Part shown: positions 10,713 through 22,028 of the stretch, piece after piece
Numbering within the stretch: the stretch's first letter is position 1
Layout: each line of letters begins with the position of its first letter
DNA from: Toxorhynchites rutilus septentrionalis
Lineage: Eukaryota; Arthropoda; Insecta; Diptera; Culicidae
NCBI RefSeq assembly: GCF_029784135.1
Contig: NC_073746.1
Coordinates: 296,570,089 to 296,634,088, forward strand
Direction of reading: 5' to 3'
DNA length: 64,000 nucleotides
Translations under genes and position numbers: made by a program
The notes under the pieces: generated by a model
Seen by the model: the letters and a program-made list of their open reading frames with translations, nothing else
What the model was told of the DNA's origin: nothing
Database searches by the model: none

Positions 10713-10756
10713 ACCAATCGGTATATAAGCGAGCGGCGCTCGGAAATCCACTCAGT
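10713..10756 (+). promoter_or_regulatory. Preserved core promoter (CCAAT, TATA, Inr)
   Basis: CCAAT at 10713-10717, TATATAAG at 10722-10729 and the arthropod initiator TCAGT at 10752-10756 are spaced as in a functional promoter: the A of TCAGT is 32 bp from the first T of the TATA box. The predicted transcript would read into the repeat array. The same promoter appears on the minus strand at about 37568-37602 in copy 3 and, with a broken TATA, at about 7788-7823 in copy 1. It may be the promoter of the captured histone gene; that is inference. Confidence 0.55.
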
Positions 10757-11040
10757 TCAAATTGAACAGCGATTGGAGCATGTTGTCGCTGTTGCGGTGA
10801 AGCTCTTTATTTATCATGAAAGCGCGGATGAACGGTGTCACCAAGAGCCTGTTTGTGCACCCTAGGCCAGAAGGGAATCTATCAGGAGGAGAGTGATGCC
10901 ACAAACGGTTCCCTGGGAAGACATCGCTACACACACATACACGCGCGGCTATTAACAGGTGGTTATCGAGTTGGCATTAACCACTGGTGGGCTTCCAGTA
11001 TCGAGGAAAATGTGGAAATATCTAATCGTTACTGAAAATA

Positions 11041-13020
11041 ATCTGCCAGTTCCTCTGGGAATTTTCATATATTCATGTGAAAGAGTTTAATTGAATGTTT
11101 TCTATCCATGTTACACTGTGACCAAATATGTTTCAATCAAGTGCTATTAACAGGTGGTTATCGAGTTGGCATTAACCACTGGTGGGCTTCCAGTATCGAG
11201 GAAAATGTAAAATATCTAATCGTTACTGAAAATAATCTGCCAGTTCCTTTGGGCATTTTCAAAATATATTCATGTGAAAGAGTTTAATTGAATGTTTTCT
11301 ATCCATGTAACACTGTGACCAAATACATTTGGTTTTGTGGTTTTTCAATCAATCGCAATTAACAGGATAGCTTCAGAAGATTATTCTTCCCCATCAGTAG
11401 GATATTTCCGTATCCAATATTGTATACGCCCGCAATCGATTATTGCTCAGTCGCCGAAAGTTCCGAGCTCAGAGAGTTCATTACCCTCTAGTTTGCCTTC
11501 CAAATTGCCATCGTAAACCACACCTTCTCTCGATTCAATCACACACAAAAAGCATACTTAAGCGATATTCTGGTGGTGAGACACATTCTTTTTTCGTGAG
11601 GACATCGACAAGACAACATCGTTGCCTAACGTGCTGGAGGAGGTGGACGGCGAAGGATCGACACATACACGCGCAGAACTCTTTCCGTTAGGATGCCATT
11701 CAGCATCGAGAAAGTTCCGGAAAGATCTAATCATTGCTGGAAAATAATCTGCCAGTTCCTTTGGGAATTTTCAAAATATATTCATGTGAAAGAGTTTAAT
11801 TGAATGTTTTCTATCCATGTAACACTGTGACCAAATATGTTTCAATCAAGTGCTATTAACAGGTGGTTATCGAGTTGGCATTAACCACTGGTGGGCTTCC
11901 AGTATCGAGGAAAATGTGGAAATATCTAATCGTTACTGAAAATAATCTGCCAGTTCCTTTGGGAATTTTCAAAATATATTCATGTGAAAGAGTTTAATTG
12001 AATGTTTTCTATCCATGTAACACTGTGACCAAATACATTTGGTTTTGTGGTTTTTCAATCAATCGCAATTAACAGGATAGCTTCAGAAGATTATTCTTCC
12101 CCATCAGTAGGATATTTCCGTATCCAATATTGTATACGCCCGCAATCGATTATTGCTCAGTCGCCGAAAGTTCCGAGCTCAGAGAGTTCATTACCCTCTA
12201 GTTTGCCTTCCAAATTGCCATCGTAAACCACACCTTCTCTCGATTCAATCACACACAAAAAGCATACTTAAGCGATATTCTGGTGGTGAGACACATTCTT
12301 TTTTCGTGAGGACATCGACAAGACAACATCGTTGCCTAACGTGCTGGAGGAGGTGGACGGCGAAGGATCGACACATACACGCGCAGAACTCTTTCCGTTA
12401 GGATGCCATTCAGCATCGAGAAAGTTCCGGAAAGATCTAATCATTGCTGGAAAATAATCTGCCAGTTCCTTTGGGAATTTTCAAAATATATTCATGTGAA
12501 AGAGTTTAATTGAATGTTTTCTATCCATGTAACACTGTGACCAAATATGTTTCAATCAAGTGCTATTAACAGGTGGTTATCGAGTTGGCATTAACCACTG
12601 GTGGGCTTCCAGTATCGAGGAAAATGTGGAAATATCTAATCGTTACTGAAAATAATCTGCCAGTTCCTTTGGGAATTTTCAAAATATATTCATGTGAAAG
12701 AATTTAATTGAATGTTTTCTATCCATGTAACACTGTGACCAAATATGTTTCAATCAAGTGCTATTAACAGGTGGTTATCGAGTTGGCATTAACCACTGGT
12801 GGGCTTCCAGTATCGAGGAAAATGTGGAAATATCTAATCGTTACTGAAAATAATCTGCCAGTTCCTTTGGGAATTTTCAAAATATATTCATGTGAAAGAG
12901 TTTAATTGAATGTTTTCTATCCATGTAACACTGTGACCAAATACATTTGGTTTTGTGGTTTTTCAATCAATCGCAATCAACAGGATAGCTTCTGAAGATT
13001 ATTCTTCCCCATCAGTAGGA
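11041..13020 (-). repeat. 199-bp and 710-bp tandem repeats, copy 2
   Basis: Tandem ~199-bp units are recognised by GATAACCACCTG-type and AACTGGCAGATTATTTTC-type landmarks (here in reverse complement). They alternate with a ~510-bp block containing the reverse complement of TCGCCGTCCACCTCCTCCAG. Two 82-codon frames at 11443-11691 and 12153-12401 are identical, but they lie on the strand without conserved signals and show no protein features. I treat them as chance frames kept by repeat homogenisation. Confidence 0.7.
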
Positions 13021-13211
13021 TATTTCCGTATCCAATATTGGATGCATAAAACCTTGTGCCTCGAACGTAACGCTCTCGTTTTCGAAGTTCTCCAAATATT
13101 CATTCATTCAGAATGAATTCAGATTCAACTTCATACAAATGATCTCTAAATCAACGATAGTCCTACGTCACCCTTGCGGTTATACCATAGATATAACCCA
13201 CTTCCTGTTTT

Positions 13212-13708
13212 ATAAGGAATATACGAGGATTAACCTTACGATCCAATTTAAGAAAAAACTCTTCCAGTTTTCCCTAAAACTCATTGAGTTTTGGTTTCCC
13301 GAGGTAGAATTTTACTGAAAAAGCATGTCATAGGATATATGTATATGAATTGATCTTTTTAATGGGAAACGTTCCTACTAGAGATAGGGACCAACCAATG
13401 ATTTTCCAATAGGATTGTTGGAATTTTCCATACTAATGGGAAAAAACCAAAAGTCGTTCCAGGTAGCGAATAAATTAGTTTTAGTTTTCTTAGAGCACTG
13501 TACATTCTCTGTGAAGAACGATAAAAAATTAAGTAAAGAGAGTCGATCGTCAGCTACGCGGGAGGACAAACGTGCCTCCTGACGGAAACAAAAAAAAGTG
13601 TTGTTATTTTTTTATAAAAGAAATTGTCTTGGACAATTTTGTATATAATTTTGTTCAAAGAATGAAATGTAGTGAATAGTTTAAATTTTCATAAAAAAAA
13701 AATAAATA
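13212..13708 (+). repeat. Decayed gypsy-like LTR
   Basis: No gene is visible. A polypurine-tract region remnant (TTTTCCCTAAAACTCATTG at about 13277) precedes sequence related to the LTRs at 13709 and 14585: shared stretches include ATGGGAAACGTTCCTACTAG and GGAATTTTCCATACTAATGG. It is the host sequence into which the miniature LTR element at 13709 was inserted. Confidence 0.5.
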
Positions 13709-14560
13709 TGCAGTGACCCTCTCCCACGAATAGAACATCTCAGATAATTTCAATATGAATAAGTATTTACAATAAGAAATATTCCTACTGAAGATAGGGG
13801 AGAATCCAACCAAGGATTTTCCAACAGGAACGATGGAATTTTCCATACTGTGCAAGTTGAAAATTCCGTACACATAGCAGGTAGCCAGTAAGTTAGTTCT
13901 AACGTTTTTAGAGTTCTGTACATCCTCACAGAGGGATCGAGGAATAGAGAAAAAAAATAAATCAGTTGATAGTTGAACATCGAGAAGAACAGTTGTTTCT
14001 CTCGATAGAACAAAAAAGAAAAGTGCCCCAGACCGCTCGGGCGCTACATTTGGTGACAGCGGTGGGATGCTGTCCAAGTGGGGACAGCAGCCCACCCATA
14101 GAAGTGTTTCAATTTTGACTGCTGCTGTTGTGTATTTTGGCGTTCCGCTGCTGCCAGAAGGGACGAAATTTTGTGCTATCAAAACTCTTCTAGTTTCCCC
14201 TAAAACTCATTGAGTAGGGGGAGATGCAGTGACCCTCTCCCACGAATAGAACATCTCAGATAATTTCAATATGAATAAGTATTTACAATAAGAAATATTC
14301 TTACTGAAGATAGGGGATAATCCAACCAAGGATTTTCCAACAGGAACGATGGAATTTTCCATACTGTGCAAGTTGAAAATTCCCTACACATAGCAGGTAG
14401 CCAGTAAGTTAGTTCTAACGTTTTTAGAGTTCTGTACATCCTCACAGAGGGATCGAGGATTAGAGAAAAAAAAATAAATCAGTTGATAGTTGAACATCGA
14501 GAAAAACAGTTGTTCGATAGAAGATAAAAGAAAAGTGCCCCAGACCGCTCGGGCGTTACA
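13709..14560 (+). mobile_element. Miniature LTR retrotransposon (TRIM), complete
   Basis: Two direct LTRs (13709-14048 and 14225-14560, ~340 and 336 bp) both start TGCAGTGACCCTCTCCCACG and end CTCGGGCG-C/T-TACA. They enclose only 176 bp. The interior has a primer-binding site starting TGGTGACAGCGG at 14051, a double hairpin at 14061-14096, and a polypurine tract GTAGGGGGAGA at about 14214-14224. Flanking AATA (13705-13708 and 14561-14564) is a 4-bp target duplication. It encodes nothing and must use gag and pol from a relative. Chance frames of 175 and 87 codons on the minus strand span LTR sequence and are not genes. Confidence 0.85.
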
Positions 14561-14879
14561 AATATATTTTTTTTAAATTACACTGATGTAGTGACCCTTT
14601 TCATGCGTCCCATAAGAAATAATTTTGAAGAATTCTAATGGTAAAGATTCCTACTAGGGATAGGGGAAAATTCAACCAATGATCTTTCAATAGGATAATT
14701 GAAATTCTCCATACTAATGTAAAATTTCATTTGTGCAGAATGTAGCAAATAACATACTTTAAGTTTTTAGATTTTGTGATAGCGGTGGGATGCTGTCCAA
14801 GTGGGGACAGCATTGCACCCATCGAAGTGTTTAATTTTTTCCCCAAGGACTGCTGCTGCTTTTCAAAATAAATTTACAA
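14561..14879 (+). repeat. Older relative of the TRIM, truncated
   Basis: An LTR start resembling the one at 26854 (TGTAGTGACCCTTTTCA, here at 14588) runs to about 14775. It is followed by the same primer-site hairpin sequence (CTGTCCAAGTGGGGACAG at about 14790) and CACCCATCGAAGTGTTT. The LTR 3' end is eroded. A short AGCCAATTAAAAATTGGCT palindrome lies near 14880-14898. Confidence 0.5.
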
Positions 14880-15480
14880 GCCAATTAAAAATTGGCTTTA
14901 ATAACTTTTATTAACCAAAAATTGCCATATTTGGTTAATATGAAGTATCTAAATCGAATTCCGCGTTCCATGATCTTTTATGATGTACTGAGCATCCAAA
15001 ATTAAAATAAATAGAATGGCAACCAACATTAATTTTCCATCAATTCTGTAAAAACTGATTGTTCTTTATGAAAGACACAATCATAACTCCCATACTTGAT
15101 TTGTATGATTTGGGCAATATGGGGAAATGCACTTATCGAATCTTAAATGTGTGATTGAAATTTTTACAAACACATTTTTTAAGTGGGATTTTTTTACAAT
15201 GCAAAATTTGCATTCAAGTTAATGTGTAACTAAAAATGTGGGTTAAAATTATAATATCAAAAATATAAATGAAACATAATAGCGCCATAAATGCGAAGAA
15301 AATTAATGGAAGAGGCATACACACCCTTCAAATATACGATGAATGAAATATAAGAGTGAACAATGGGATATTAATAAACGTATTATGCGAAGACATTTAA
15401 AAAGAAAAGAAAAATATTTTTAATATAGCTTTCAAAAATCAAGGAAATTGCCGCACAACTTCGTGCGGAGGAAACTTCAG
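14880..15480 (+). repeat. Noncoding 3' block, coiled-coil LTR family
   Basis: No gene is visible. The block repeats the order seen at 50640-51070: CCATCAATTCTG, the CCCATACTTG hairpin, TGTGTGATT with AAACACA, GTGGGATTTTT, and then AATAGCGCCATAAATGCGAAG. It is a fragment of the family whose full copy lies at 47201-53994. Confidence 0.55.
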
Positions 15481-16807
15481 ATCTATTTGAAGGAAGAATA
15501 AACGATCAGCTATTCAAAATGTGAAAATAGAAAGTAGGAAACAAAGTATAACAAAAACTTCGCCCCCGTAGATGAGGCGACAGCAAAAAGGACAGAGTGA
15601 GTTTATAAGATAGACGTACATCCTGAGGGATGAGAAAAGATAACGAAAATAAAGTAAGGAGTCGGTAGTTTTACGTGAACAGGAACGGTCGTGTTTCAGT
15701 TCGAAGAGAAAAGAACGCCTAAGACAGTTCAGCGTGTTACATGTTATTCTCGTGTTACTCCTCTCGAGGCGAGATTTCATCTAAGTTTAATTTAGCTTTT
15801 CAATATCGGATATTCTATATAATAGAGTAAAGCGCTTCAAGCTCTGAAAGGAAAATCAAGTAATTCTTTTAATACAACTTTTAAAAGCAAGAACGAATAG
15901 ACAGAGAAATATAGCAATCAATGTCAGCAGGAGGGAACCACGTGTTTTTGAAGGAAAGGAAAAACACATGGATCCCTCCTGCTGGTTTATATAGCATCGC
16001 AAGATAAGCGCGCTAGATCTTATGACTTGAATAAACAAGACCCAAACGAGAATTGGGCAAATGAAATAGGACCCTAAATGCATGTGTTTAAGCGATAAGC
16101 GGCGCATAATTTATGACGCACAAATTTAGATTCAGGGCAATAAACCATAGTGTAGCGCAAGCGCACATGATAAAGATAGCACGCTATACAAAGAAAGGAA
16201 TAAGGCAAATAATGCGACCAGGCGCCATGCACGAAATAAGGTAAAACCACGAGAAATCCAAAATCCGAAAGGTAGTTCACAAGCTTCGCTCGGGCGGACC
16301 ATTCTGTAGCTGTCGGATCACGAAGTTTTGCGTCTACCCGAGTCGGGATTTCTTGTAATAGGGGCTTAGCAAATAAGAGAGTATTCGTCGCGTGTTGTGG
16401 TACGAGCGATCATTATCGTCTCGCCGTGTTTATTTAGAATTTAGCCACGTGGGAGGTAAATCCATAAACACTGCGAGATATGTTTTATGATCGGTTCGTC
16501 TCACGGCATCATGGCATATAGTACAGACGATCGTTATCGCCTCGTCATGTTTATTTTAGGATACAGTCAGAAGGGTGGAAAATCCATAAACATAGCGAGG
16601 CGTGTTTAATGATCGGATCGGCAATAGGCGAACAGAGTAGAGTTAGAATGAGAGCGAACATAGAACGAATGAATATATGTGTAAACAGAACATACACGAT
16701 AAGGATGTACGAGAAAAGAAGGAATGTGATAATAAAGTCAGCCCGAATTGTAACATGCTAGAGGAAAGAACGCCTCATAATTTATCAAGAAAAGAAATAC
16801 CCCTACA
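15481..16807 (+). repeat. Probable LTR of a gag-encoding element
   Basis: This region lacks supportable genes. It ends at ACCCCTACA (16799-16807) and is followed, after TTT, by TGGTGTCATTTTTAAC, a plausible primer-binding site. A leader, a splice donor and a broken gag lie downstream. I could not find the LTR start or its partner, so the left limit is only the start of the unexplained stretch. It contains a pair of ~105-bp direct repeats (16404-16511 and 16522-16626). Confidence 0.4.
16404..16626. repeat. Tandem pair of ~105-bp repeats in LTR
   Basis: Both copies run from CGATC(A/G)TTATCG through AAATCCATAAACA to TGATCGG. Each copy itself contains inverted motifs (ATCGTCTCGCCGTGTTTAT against ATAAACACTGCGAGA). 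Duplicated, foldable segments in LTR U3 regions often hold enhancer-like sites. That role is inference. Confidence 0.5.
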
Positions 16808-17106
16808 TTTTGGTGTCATTTTTAACTAAAATTAGAAATCAAATAGGTATTAAGGTGTCCTAAAGTTAATCAATTCTGCAATTTGAAAGTGCTGATTTTA
16901 TCGAACTATACATGAACGTGGACCGCGAAGTACTGTCTAAAAATATTTAACCCAGTGTCCAGAAGAAGGGAAAAGATATTGCTGTGTGAGCCAAATGCCA
17001 AATTGCTCATACTTAATCGTGTGTGAAAGTGTGTGAAACGTCCATAAACCACAGGAAGTAGCAGAACCGAGAGATAACATCTGGGAAACAGCACTCAGAA
17101 AGATCG

Positions 17107-17112
17107 TGAGTA
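17107..17112 (+). promoter_or_regulatory. Candidate splice donor in retroelement leader
   Basis: GATC followed by GTGAGTATT fits the donor consensus. It lies about 300 bp after the primer-binding site and upstream of the gag frame, as in retroelements that splice a subgenomic RNA. Confidence 0.35.
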
Positions 17113-17357
17113 TTTTTTTTTTCTCCAATTTATCTAACACAAGTTTTAGTATTGAAAATCAAGTAAATAAATTGTACCGATTGTCGTGAGAAAAACTAAA
17201 AATAAATTAAACCTTCAAGACTATAGGTAATCTTTAAGCTCTTCTAAACTGCCTCAAGGGGTTGTGATCTGATTAATTTGAGTTTATTTTGCAATATATT
17301 AATTTGAATTTGGATTAATTTGATTTTAACTCCAATCATAAAACTGAAAAAGATAGT

Positions 17358-18165
17358 TTGCCAAGAAAAAATTTTTTCTTTGAACAGTTTCAAACTGTTA
17401 AACAAAGATATAAAAATCCAGTAGTAGAAACTAAATCAGAAGAATTTAAAATGGTAGACAAGGTGGACTATGTGCAAATTTTCAATGGTGCAGCTGCGTC
17501 GCTTAAATCATTCATGGCAATTTTGGACGCATTACATTCCAGTAAATTGCGGCTGACGAACTAATTTTTGTAATGACAATTATTCGTTGCAAATTATCCG
17601 AATATGTGAGAGAAAAATTAATGGACGTCGAAATAAAGTCTTTAGCTGATTTAAAACTTATTCCACAAGAAAGATTTAAACTTTATCCAACACGCATTCA
17701 CATTATGTTAACAGAATTATCGTGTTTTGCGATGATTCAAGGGGAACGCTTATCAGACTTCGCTGACGGTTATCATTGAAAATCAAGGAAATTTAATTAA
17801 TTTGTGGAACTGACTCAGCAGTGCTTTTCAAATTTGCTGAGTCCAATAATATTGAAAAATTAAGAAATTATTGATCGCCACATGGACAGTTAGCATTGGG
17901 ATCACCACAAACGCTCGAAGAAGCCAAAAATATTTTAATTTATAAAGTTTTAGGATACTTCAAACCAGTTAATCAGTTTGAAACAGTTGATTCTAAAGCT
18001 CGAAGAGAAATGAGCGATAACACAATGTTTGATTACCAACAACAAAACTACAATTATCGGAATCAGTTTAAAACTTTCGATCCCCAGTTTGGACGAGGAA
18101 GAAATGTACCCACATTTTCAATAACCCGCAAAATTTCGATCTATAGGGAATTATCAAAATGGTAA
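17358..18165 (+). pseudogene. Gypsy-like gag, broken
   Basis: Three open segments (17358-17564, 17573-17779, 17896-18165) form one decayed gag reading frame. The middle segment holds REKLMDVEIKSLADLKLIPQ and SCFAMIQGERLSDFADG; the third holds SPQTLEEAKNILIYKVLGYF followed by a glutamine- and asparagine-rich, arginine-containing tail (YQQQNYNYRNQFK). The same landmarks occur in the fragment at 27085-27860 (INQGERL, TPQTLEEA, then RNRNQFQNF), which proves the relationship. Gag forms the particle in which reverse transcription occurs. Stops at 17562 and 17777 and several frame breaks rule out function. The natural start is probably the ATG at 17451 (MVDKVDYVQIFNG). Confidence 0.65.
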
Positions 18166-18486
18166 TAATTTTTATACCGGAAGAAAACAGAATTCTACTG
18201 CAAGAATTATAATCAAAATCAGTGTTATAATAACAGATATCTAAACAACAATGATTTAACGAATCAAACTTTAAATAATTGCAACGATCAACGATCTGAA
18301 ACCAGAATTATCAATAAGCCCGTGCCTGAATAAACTTCATACAATTCTCTTCGCAGATCGTATGATTCATAGTTTTTCATATAGAGACATTTACAATAAG
18401 GTCGGAAGTTAGACGCTGAAGAGAACAGTTGTTTCTCTTGTAATGAAAAGAAAAACCAGTGGCCTAGACCGCGAGGTAGCGTTTCA
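18166..18486 (+). repeat. Gag tail remnant joined to an LTR 3' end
   Basis: Asparagine-rich gag tail sequence (CAAAATCAGTGTTATAATAA) continues to about 18280. It then joins an LTR fragment ending GTGGCCTAGACCGCGAGG and GTTTCA at 18486. That ending matches the LTRs at 23595, 47750, 53994 and 54626. It is a recombination scar between two LTR families. Confidence 0.45.
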
Positions 18487-18513
18487 TGTGGTGACGACGG
18501 TAAAGCATACCGT
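18487..18513 (+). promoter_or_regulatory. Primer-binding site with hairpin
   Basis: TGTGGTGACGACGG follows the LTR end directly, as a tRNA primer site should. It overlaps a hairpin ACGGTA-AAGCA-TACCGT at 18497-18513. The equivalent site at 23596-23620 keeps the hairpin with a different register (CGGTA-AACT-TACCG). Confidence 0.5.
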
Positions 18514-18619
18514 AAGTGCAATTCCAAATGAAATCGTCCAAAAAATGCAGATTTTAAAAACATGTATTTTTGATTCGAATGAAAGTTTGTATTCCGTTTG
18601 GGTTGAAGGAAATATGAGT

Positions 18620-21600
18620 TTTCCAAAACTATTGGGAATTTTTTGACACAAGCGTAACTTTTGAAAATGGCGTATCGATTTTAGTAGGAGAAATCTTTGA
18701 TAATTTATATCTAAAAAAAACTATGAATCGTATCGAAATAGTGTCTTAGAAAGAGTTATAGCGTATTGATGTCTAAACATGGAAAAAATATACACTGAGT
18801 AAAAAAAAGTACTCTTTTTTTTTATTTACAAAAAAAAACTTTAATTTGCTTTAAAATCCAAAAATTTAAAAATTTAAAAAATGGGTCCATAATGGTAAAA
18901 CTATTTTAGACAAACTTTGTGGAAAATCGATTTTTTATGTTTCCGAAACTTCAAGTTTTTGTATGTTAACAATCATTTTTAGCCACAAATTATGATTTCT
19001 GATGTGCTGTAAAACAAAAAAGCTCATTATAAATCTCCTTCTAAATGTAGCCATTCTCGAGATATTTTTAAAAATATTTTTAATTTATTGTCTTTTTTAT
19101 AGTAAATATTCCCTTTTAATATGTTTGTCGTGTTATACCGTCATGTTCATAAAATTTCTGAATTTGCTTATAATCCAACAACTTTCCCAGATACGTCATT
19201 ATGGTAAAAATATATGTTTAGGAGTTACGTTGAAAAATATTTGAAGACATGTGGGTTAACACAAAACGTAGCGGTATTAAAAAATCTTTCTTTATCTTAA
19301 TACAAACTTTTAACATATTATTCGTGTTACACAATCAAAACACGAACAGTAGAATTGAAATCCCAACAACAAATATACCTTGTTGATTCAACCGGACGTT
19401 ATGGGTACAAATATAATTAACTTGTTTATGTTATGCCTAGATTATACCTGAAGTAAGGTATCTCTAAGCTACCTCTGTATCTCTGTATCTGGTATCTTTA
19501 GGGTACCTCTATAATGTATATAAAGTTACTCATATTCAAACATCGTTCATCGGTCGAACAATCTGGACTACAAAATTTGTTTTTTTGTGTTGTAGACCGT
19601 TTCCGAAAAACGGTATAAAAATGTTCATCTGAAAAACGTGTCTTAACCGTGTCATTGATTGAGAAACTTAAGTCAATGGGATGCAATATCCTTTTAGATA
19701 CATCTTTAAAAATTTGCGGATCATGCCGTTTATCTGTATACTCTTCCAAACCAAAGCAGTGTAATACTGAGGAGCAGATCAATACAGCAGTAGGAAATAC
19801 TTTAGAAGAAGTACCATCAATAGTTTCAGTCGTTTCAGCATCTTCGCAAGATTCCCAAAACAGCAATATATCAGAGTATTCCCGAGCGTACAACATTGCG
19901 CTATTCGACAAGGGAATCGCCGGTGTTAACGTTTCACCAATAATGACGAAAAGTCTTGGACAGGCTAGTTACCCCGAACAAAAATTCAAAGAAATTTCTA
20001 AAGGTATTAAAAGAAATCTATTTTCTTTTTCACATGAAGAAGACGAAGAGTCGAACTTTAAACAAAAGGCAAAAAAGTTTGACGAGATTATCAATCAGCT
20101 CAAAGAGAAATTTGACCACACAGAGACAACAAGATCAGAAAAAGTTAGAATTTTAACAGTTTTGCCTAAGTCTTGGTCCGTGCAAAAAATGGAAGAAGAA
20201 TTTGGCGTTAGTAAATATATGGCAATTCAAGCCAAAAAAACTGGCAAATGATAAAGGTGTATTGTCGACACCACATAGCAAATATGGACCAAGTTTAAGT
20301 GAAGATGTTAAAAATCATATTTCGGAATTTTATAATGAAGACGATATCAGTCGATCATTACCTGGAGAAAGAGACTATGTTTCTGTAGCCAAAGATGGGA
20401 AACGTCAACACATCCAAAAAAGGTTATTAATAACATCATTACGGGAAACTTTCAACAGATTTAAGGAACTTAATCCAAATTGCAAAATTGGATTTAGCTC
20501 TTATGCATCAATGCGTCCGAAGTATTGCAAATTGCTGAGTAGTTCAGGAAATTATAACGTTTGTGTTTGTACATTCCATGAAAATGTAAATCTTATGCTT
20601 CATAGTCTCAAAAAATATTCCTTTAACATTGAATGCAAAGAATATATGGAAAAAATACTATGTAACATATCAAATAGATCAAAATACTGTTACCTTCGTG
20701 AATGTAAAAAATGCCCAACAATGGACGAGTTTGGAAACTGGTTCCTAGATGAGCTTCAGGAACGCAATTTAATTGAAATCACTTATGCACAATGGATTTC
20801 TACTGATCGATGCGACATAGATACTCTTGTAAAACCGGTGGAAGGATTTGTATCGTATTTTTGCGAAAAAATAGAAAAATTACTTACTCATGATTACATT
20901 GAAACACAACAGTCCACATTTCTTAACAATATAAAAGCTAATTTGCAAGAAAATGAGGTTGTTGTGATTTGCGATTTTTCCGAAAATTATTCATTTGTGC
21001 TTCAAGATGAAGTTCAAAGTCATCACTGGAACAATGATCAAGCAACAATCCATCCATTCGTTGTTTATTATAGAGATGAAAAAGGTTCTCCGGCAAATTT
21101 ATGCTCTGTAGTTATATCTGAAGTTTTAAGTCATGACACAATAGCTCTGCAAGTATTTATTTCAAAATTGGTAACATTTTTGAAACAGCAAATGCAGGAA
21201 AAAAGAATAAAATTCATGTCCATGTCGGATGGTGCTGCATCCCAGTATAAAAATAGGGAAAATTTTGCGAGTTTATGTCAGTTTAAATCGAAATGCAATG
21301 TCGACGTTGAATGGCATTTTTTTGCAACATCACACGGCAAAGGACCTTGTGATGTAATTGGTGGTACATTAAAACGGAGCTAGTTTGGCTAGGCAGCATG
21401 AACATCCGATTACGAGTGTAAAAACGTTATTTGACTGGGCTAGCAAGCGAAAAGAAGACTATCTTACAAAATTGTCATTTTCATATATGTCACAAGAAGA
21501 ATGTGATCAGGGTGTGGAAGAGTTGAGAAGCATGTATTATAACACCAAACAAATTCCAGGTACCCAAAAGTATCATTCCTTTGTACCTGTATCCGAGAAT

Positions 21601-22028
21601 GAAGTAGCAGCAAAGTTGTACTCTAACGACAATGCAGCAAGTTATCATAATGTGTATAGAAATATATGAGAATAATGAAACAATTAAATTATATACTACA
21701 TAATTGTTAGTTGATAAAAATAAATGTTGATAAAAAATAAATCCTAAAAATTCTAGTATTATTATTAGTATCTCTTAAACTCCGATAAATATAGGAATTA
21801 TTTGACCAAATTGTAGAGAATTATATTTTTTCCTTTTATAAATGTTGTGTCCTGTTGGCGTAACATGTATAACATGTTAAAAGTTTGTATTAAGATGAAA
21901 AAAAAACATTTTTTAATATCGTTACGTTTTATATTAACCCACATGTGTTCAAATGATTTTCAACGTAACTCTTAAAAACTAAACTGAAGAATGCAAACCA
22001 TGAAAATTCCCAATTGTTTGGAAAAAAA
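18620..22028 (+). mobile_element. DNA transposon with long inverted repeats
   Basis: The inner inverted repeats of about 120 bp lie at roughly 19215-19335 and 21850-21985. Both arms, read inward, give GAGTTACGTTGAAAA, ACATGTGGGTTAA, AAAACGTA and TTAATACAAACTTTTAACAT. Directly outside the inner pair the flanks are TTAG on the left and TTAA on the right, a possible degenerate TTAA target site. A further inverted match (TTGGGAATTTT-type, about 18618-18643 and 22003-22028) suggests the true termini lie farther out. The broken transposase candidate at 19649-21669 lies between the arms. TTAA targeting is known for Kolobok, Sola3 and piggyBac types. I cannot place the superfamily from sequence alone. 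Confidence 0.6.
19649..21669 (+). pseudogene. Candidate DDE-type transposase, frameshifted
   Basis: Three consecutive frames (19649-20251, 20202-21383, 21385-21669) read as one protein of about 670 aa. The first break falls in an A7 run at 20234-20240; the second is at a TAG near 21383. The N-terminal part has a cysteine pair (ICGSCRL) and a coiled basic region. The central part has cysteine-rich motifs (CVCTFHENVNLM, CYLRECKKCP). The C-terminal half has VICDFSENYSF, QSHHWNNDQATIHPF, MSDGAASQYKNRENFASLC and FFATSHGKGPCDVIGG. Widely scattered invertebrate proteins of unknown name share this motif order. The acidic DFSENY and SDGAASQYKN residues and the HGKG motif are good candidates for a DDE-like catalytic core. 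The position between long inverted repeats supports a transposase role. The copy is inactive. Confidence 0.6.

Larger units (their letters stand above)
10471..13211 (-). mobile_element. Composite TIR element, copy 2 (inverted)
   Basis: It opens with TGACGTAGGACTACGTC and closes with the reverse complement of the CAGGAAGTGGGTTATATC end, so it is inverted relative to copies 1 and 3. The interior has two ~710-bp higher-order units with starts 710 bp apart (11443 and 12153). Each holds a core with an identical spurious 82-codon frame plus 199-bp units. The near identity of the two units indicates recent unequal exchange or conversion. A well-kept core promoter lies at 10713-10756, reading inward. 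Confidence 0.7.

Noticed and set aside
10780..10870. Histone H4 remnant downstream of the preserved promoter (GVTK resembling GITK)
   Set aside because: The match is only four residues and the surrounding frame does not follow H4.
13655..14182. 175-codon minus-strand frame
   Set aside because: Spans the TRIM LTR and primer site; the frame is not kept in the second LTR.
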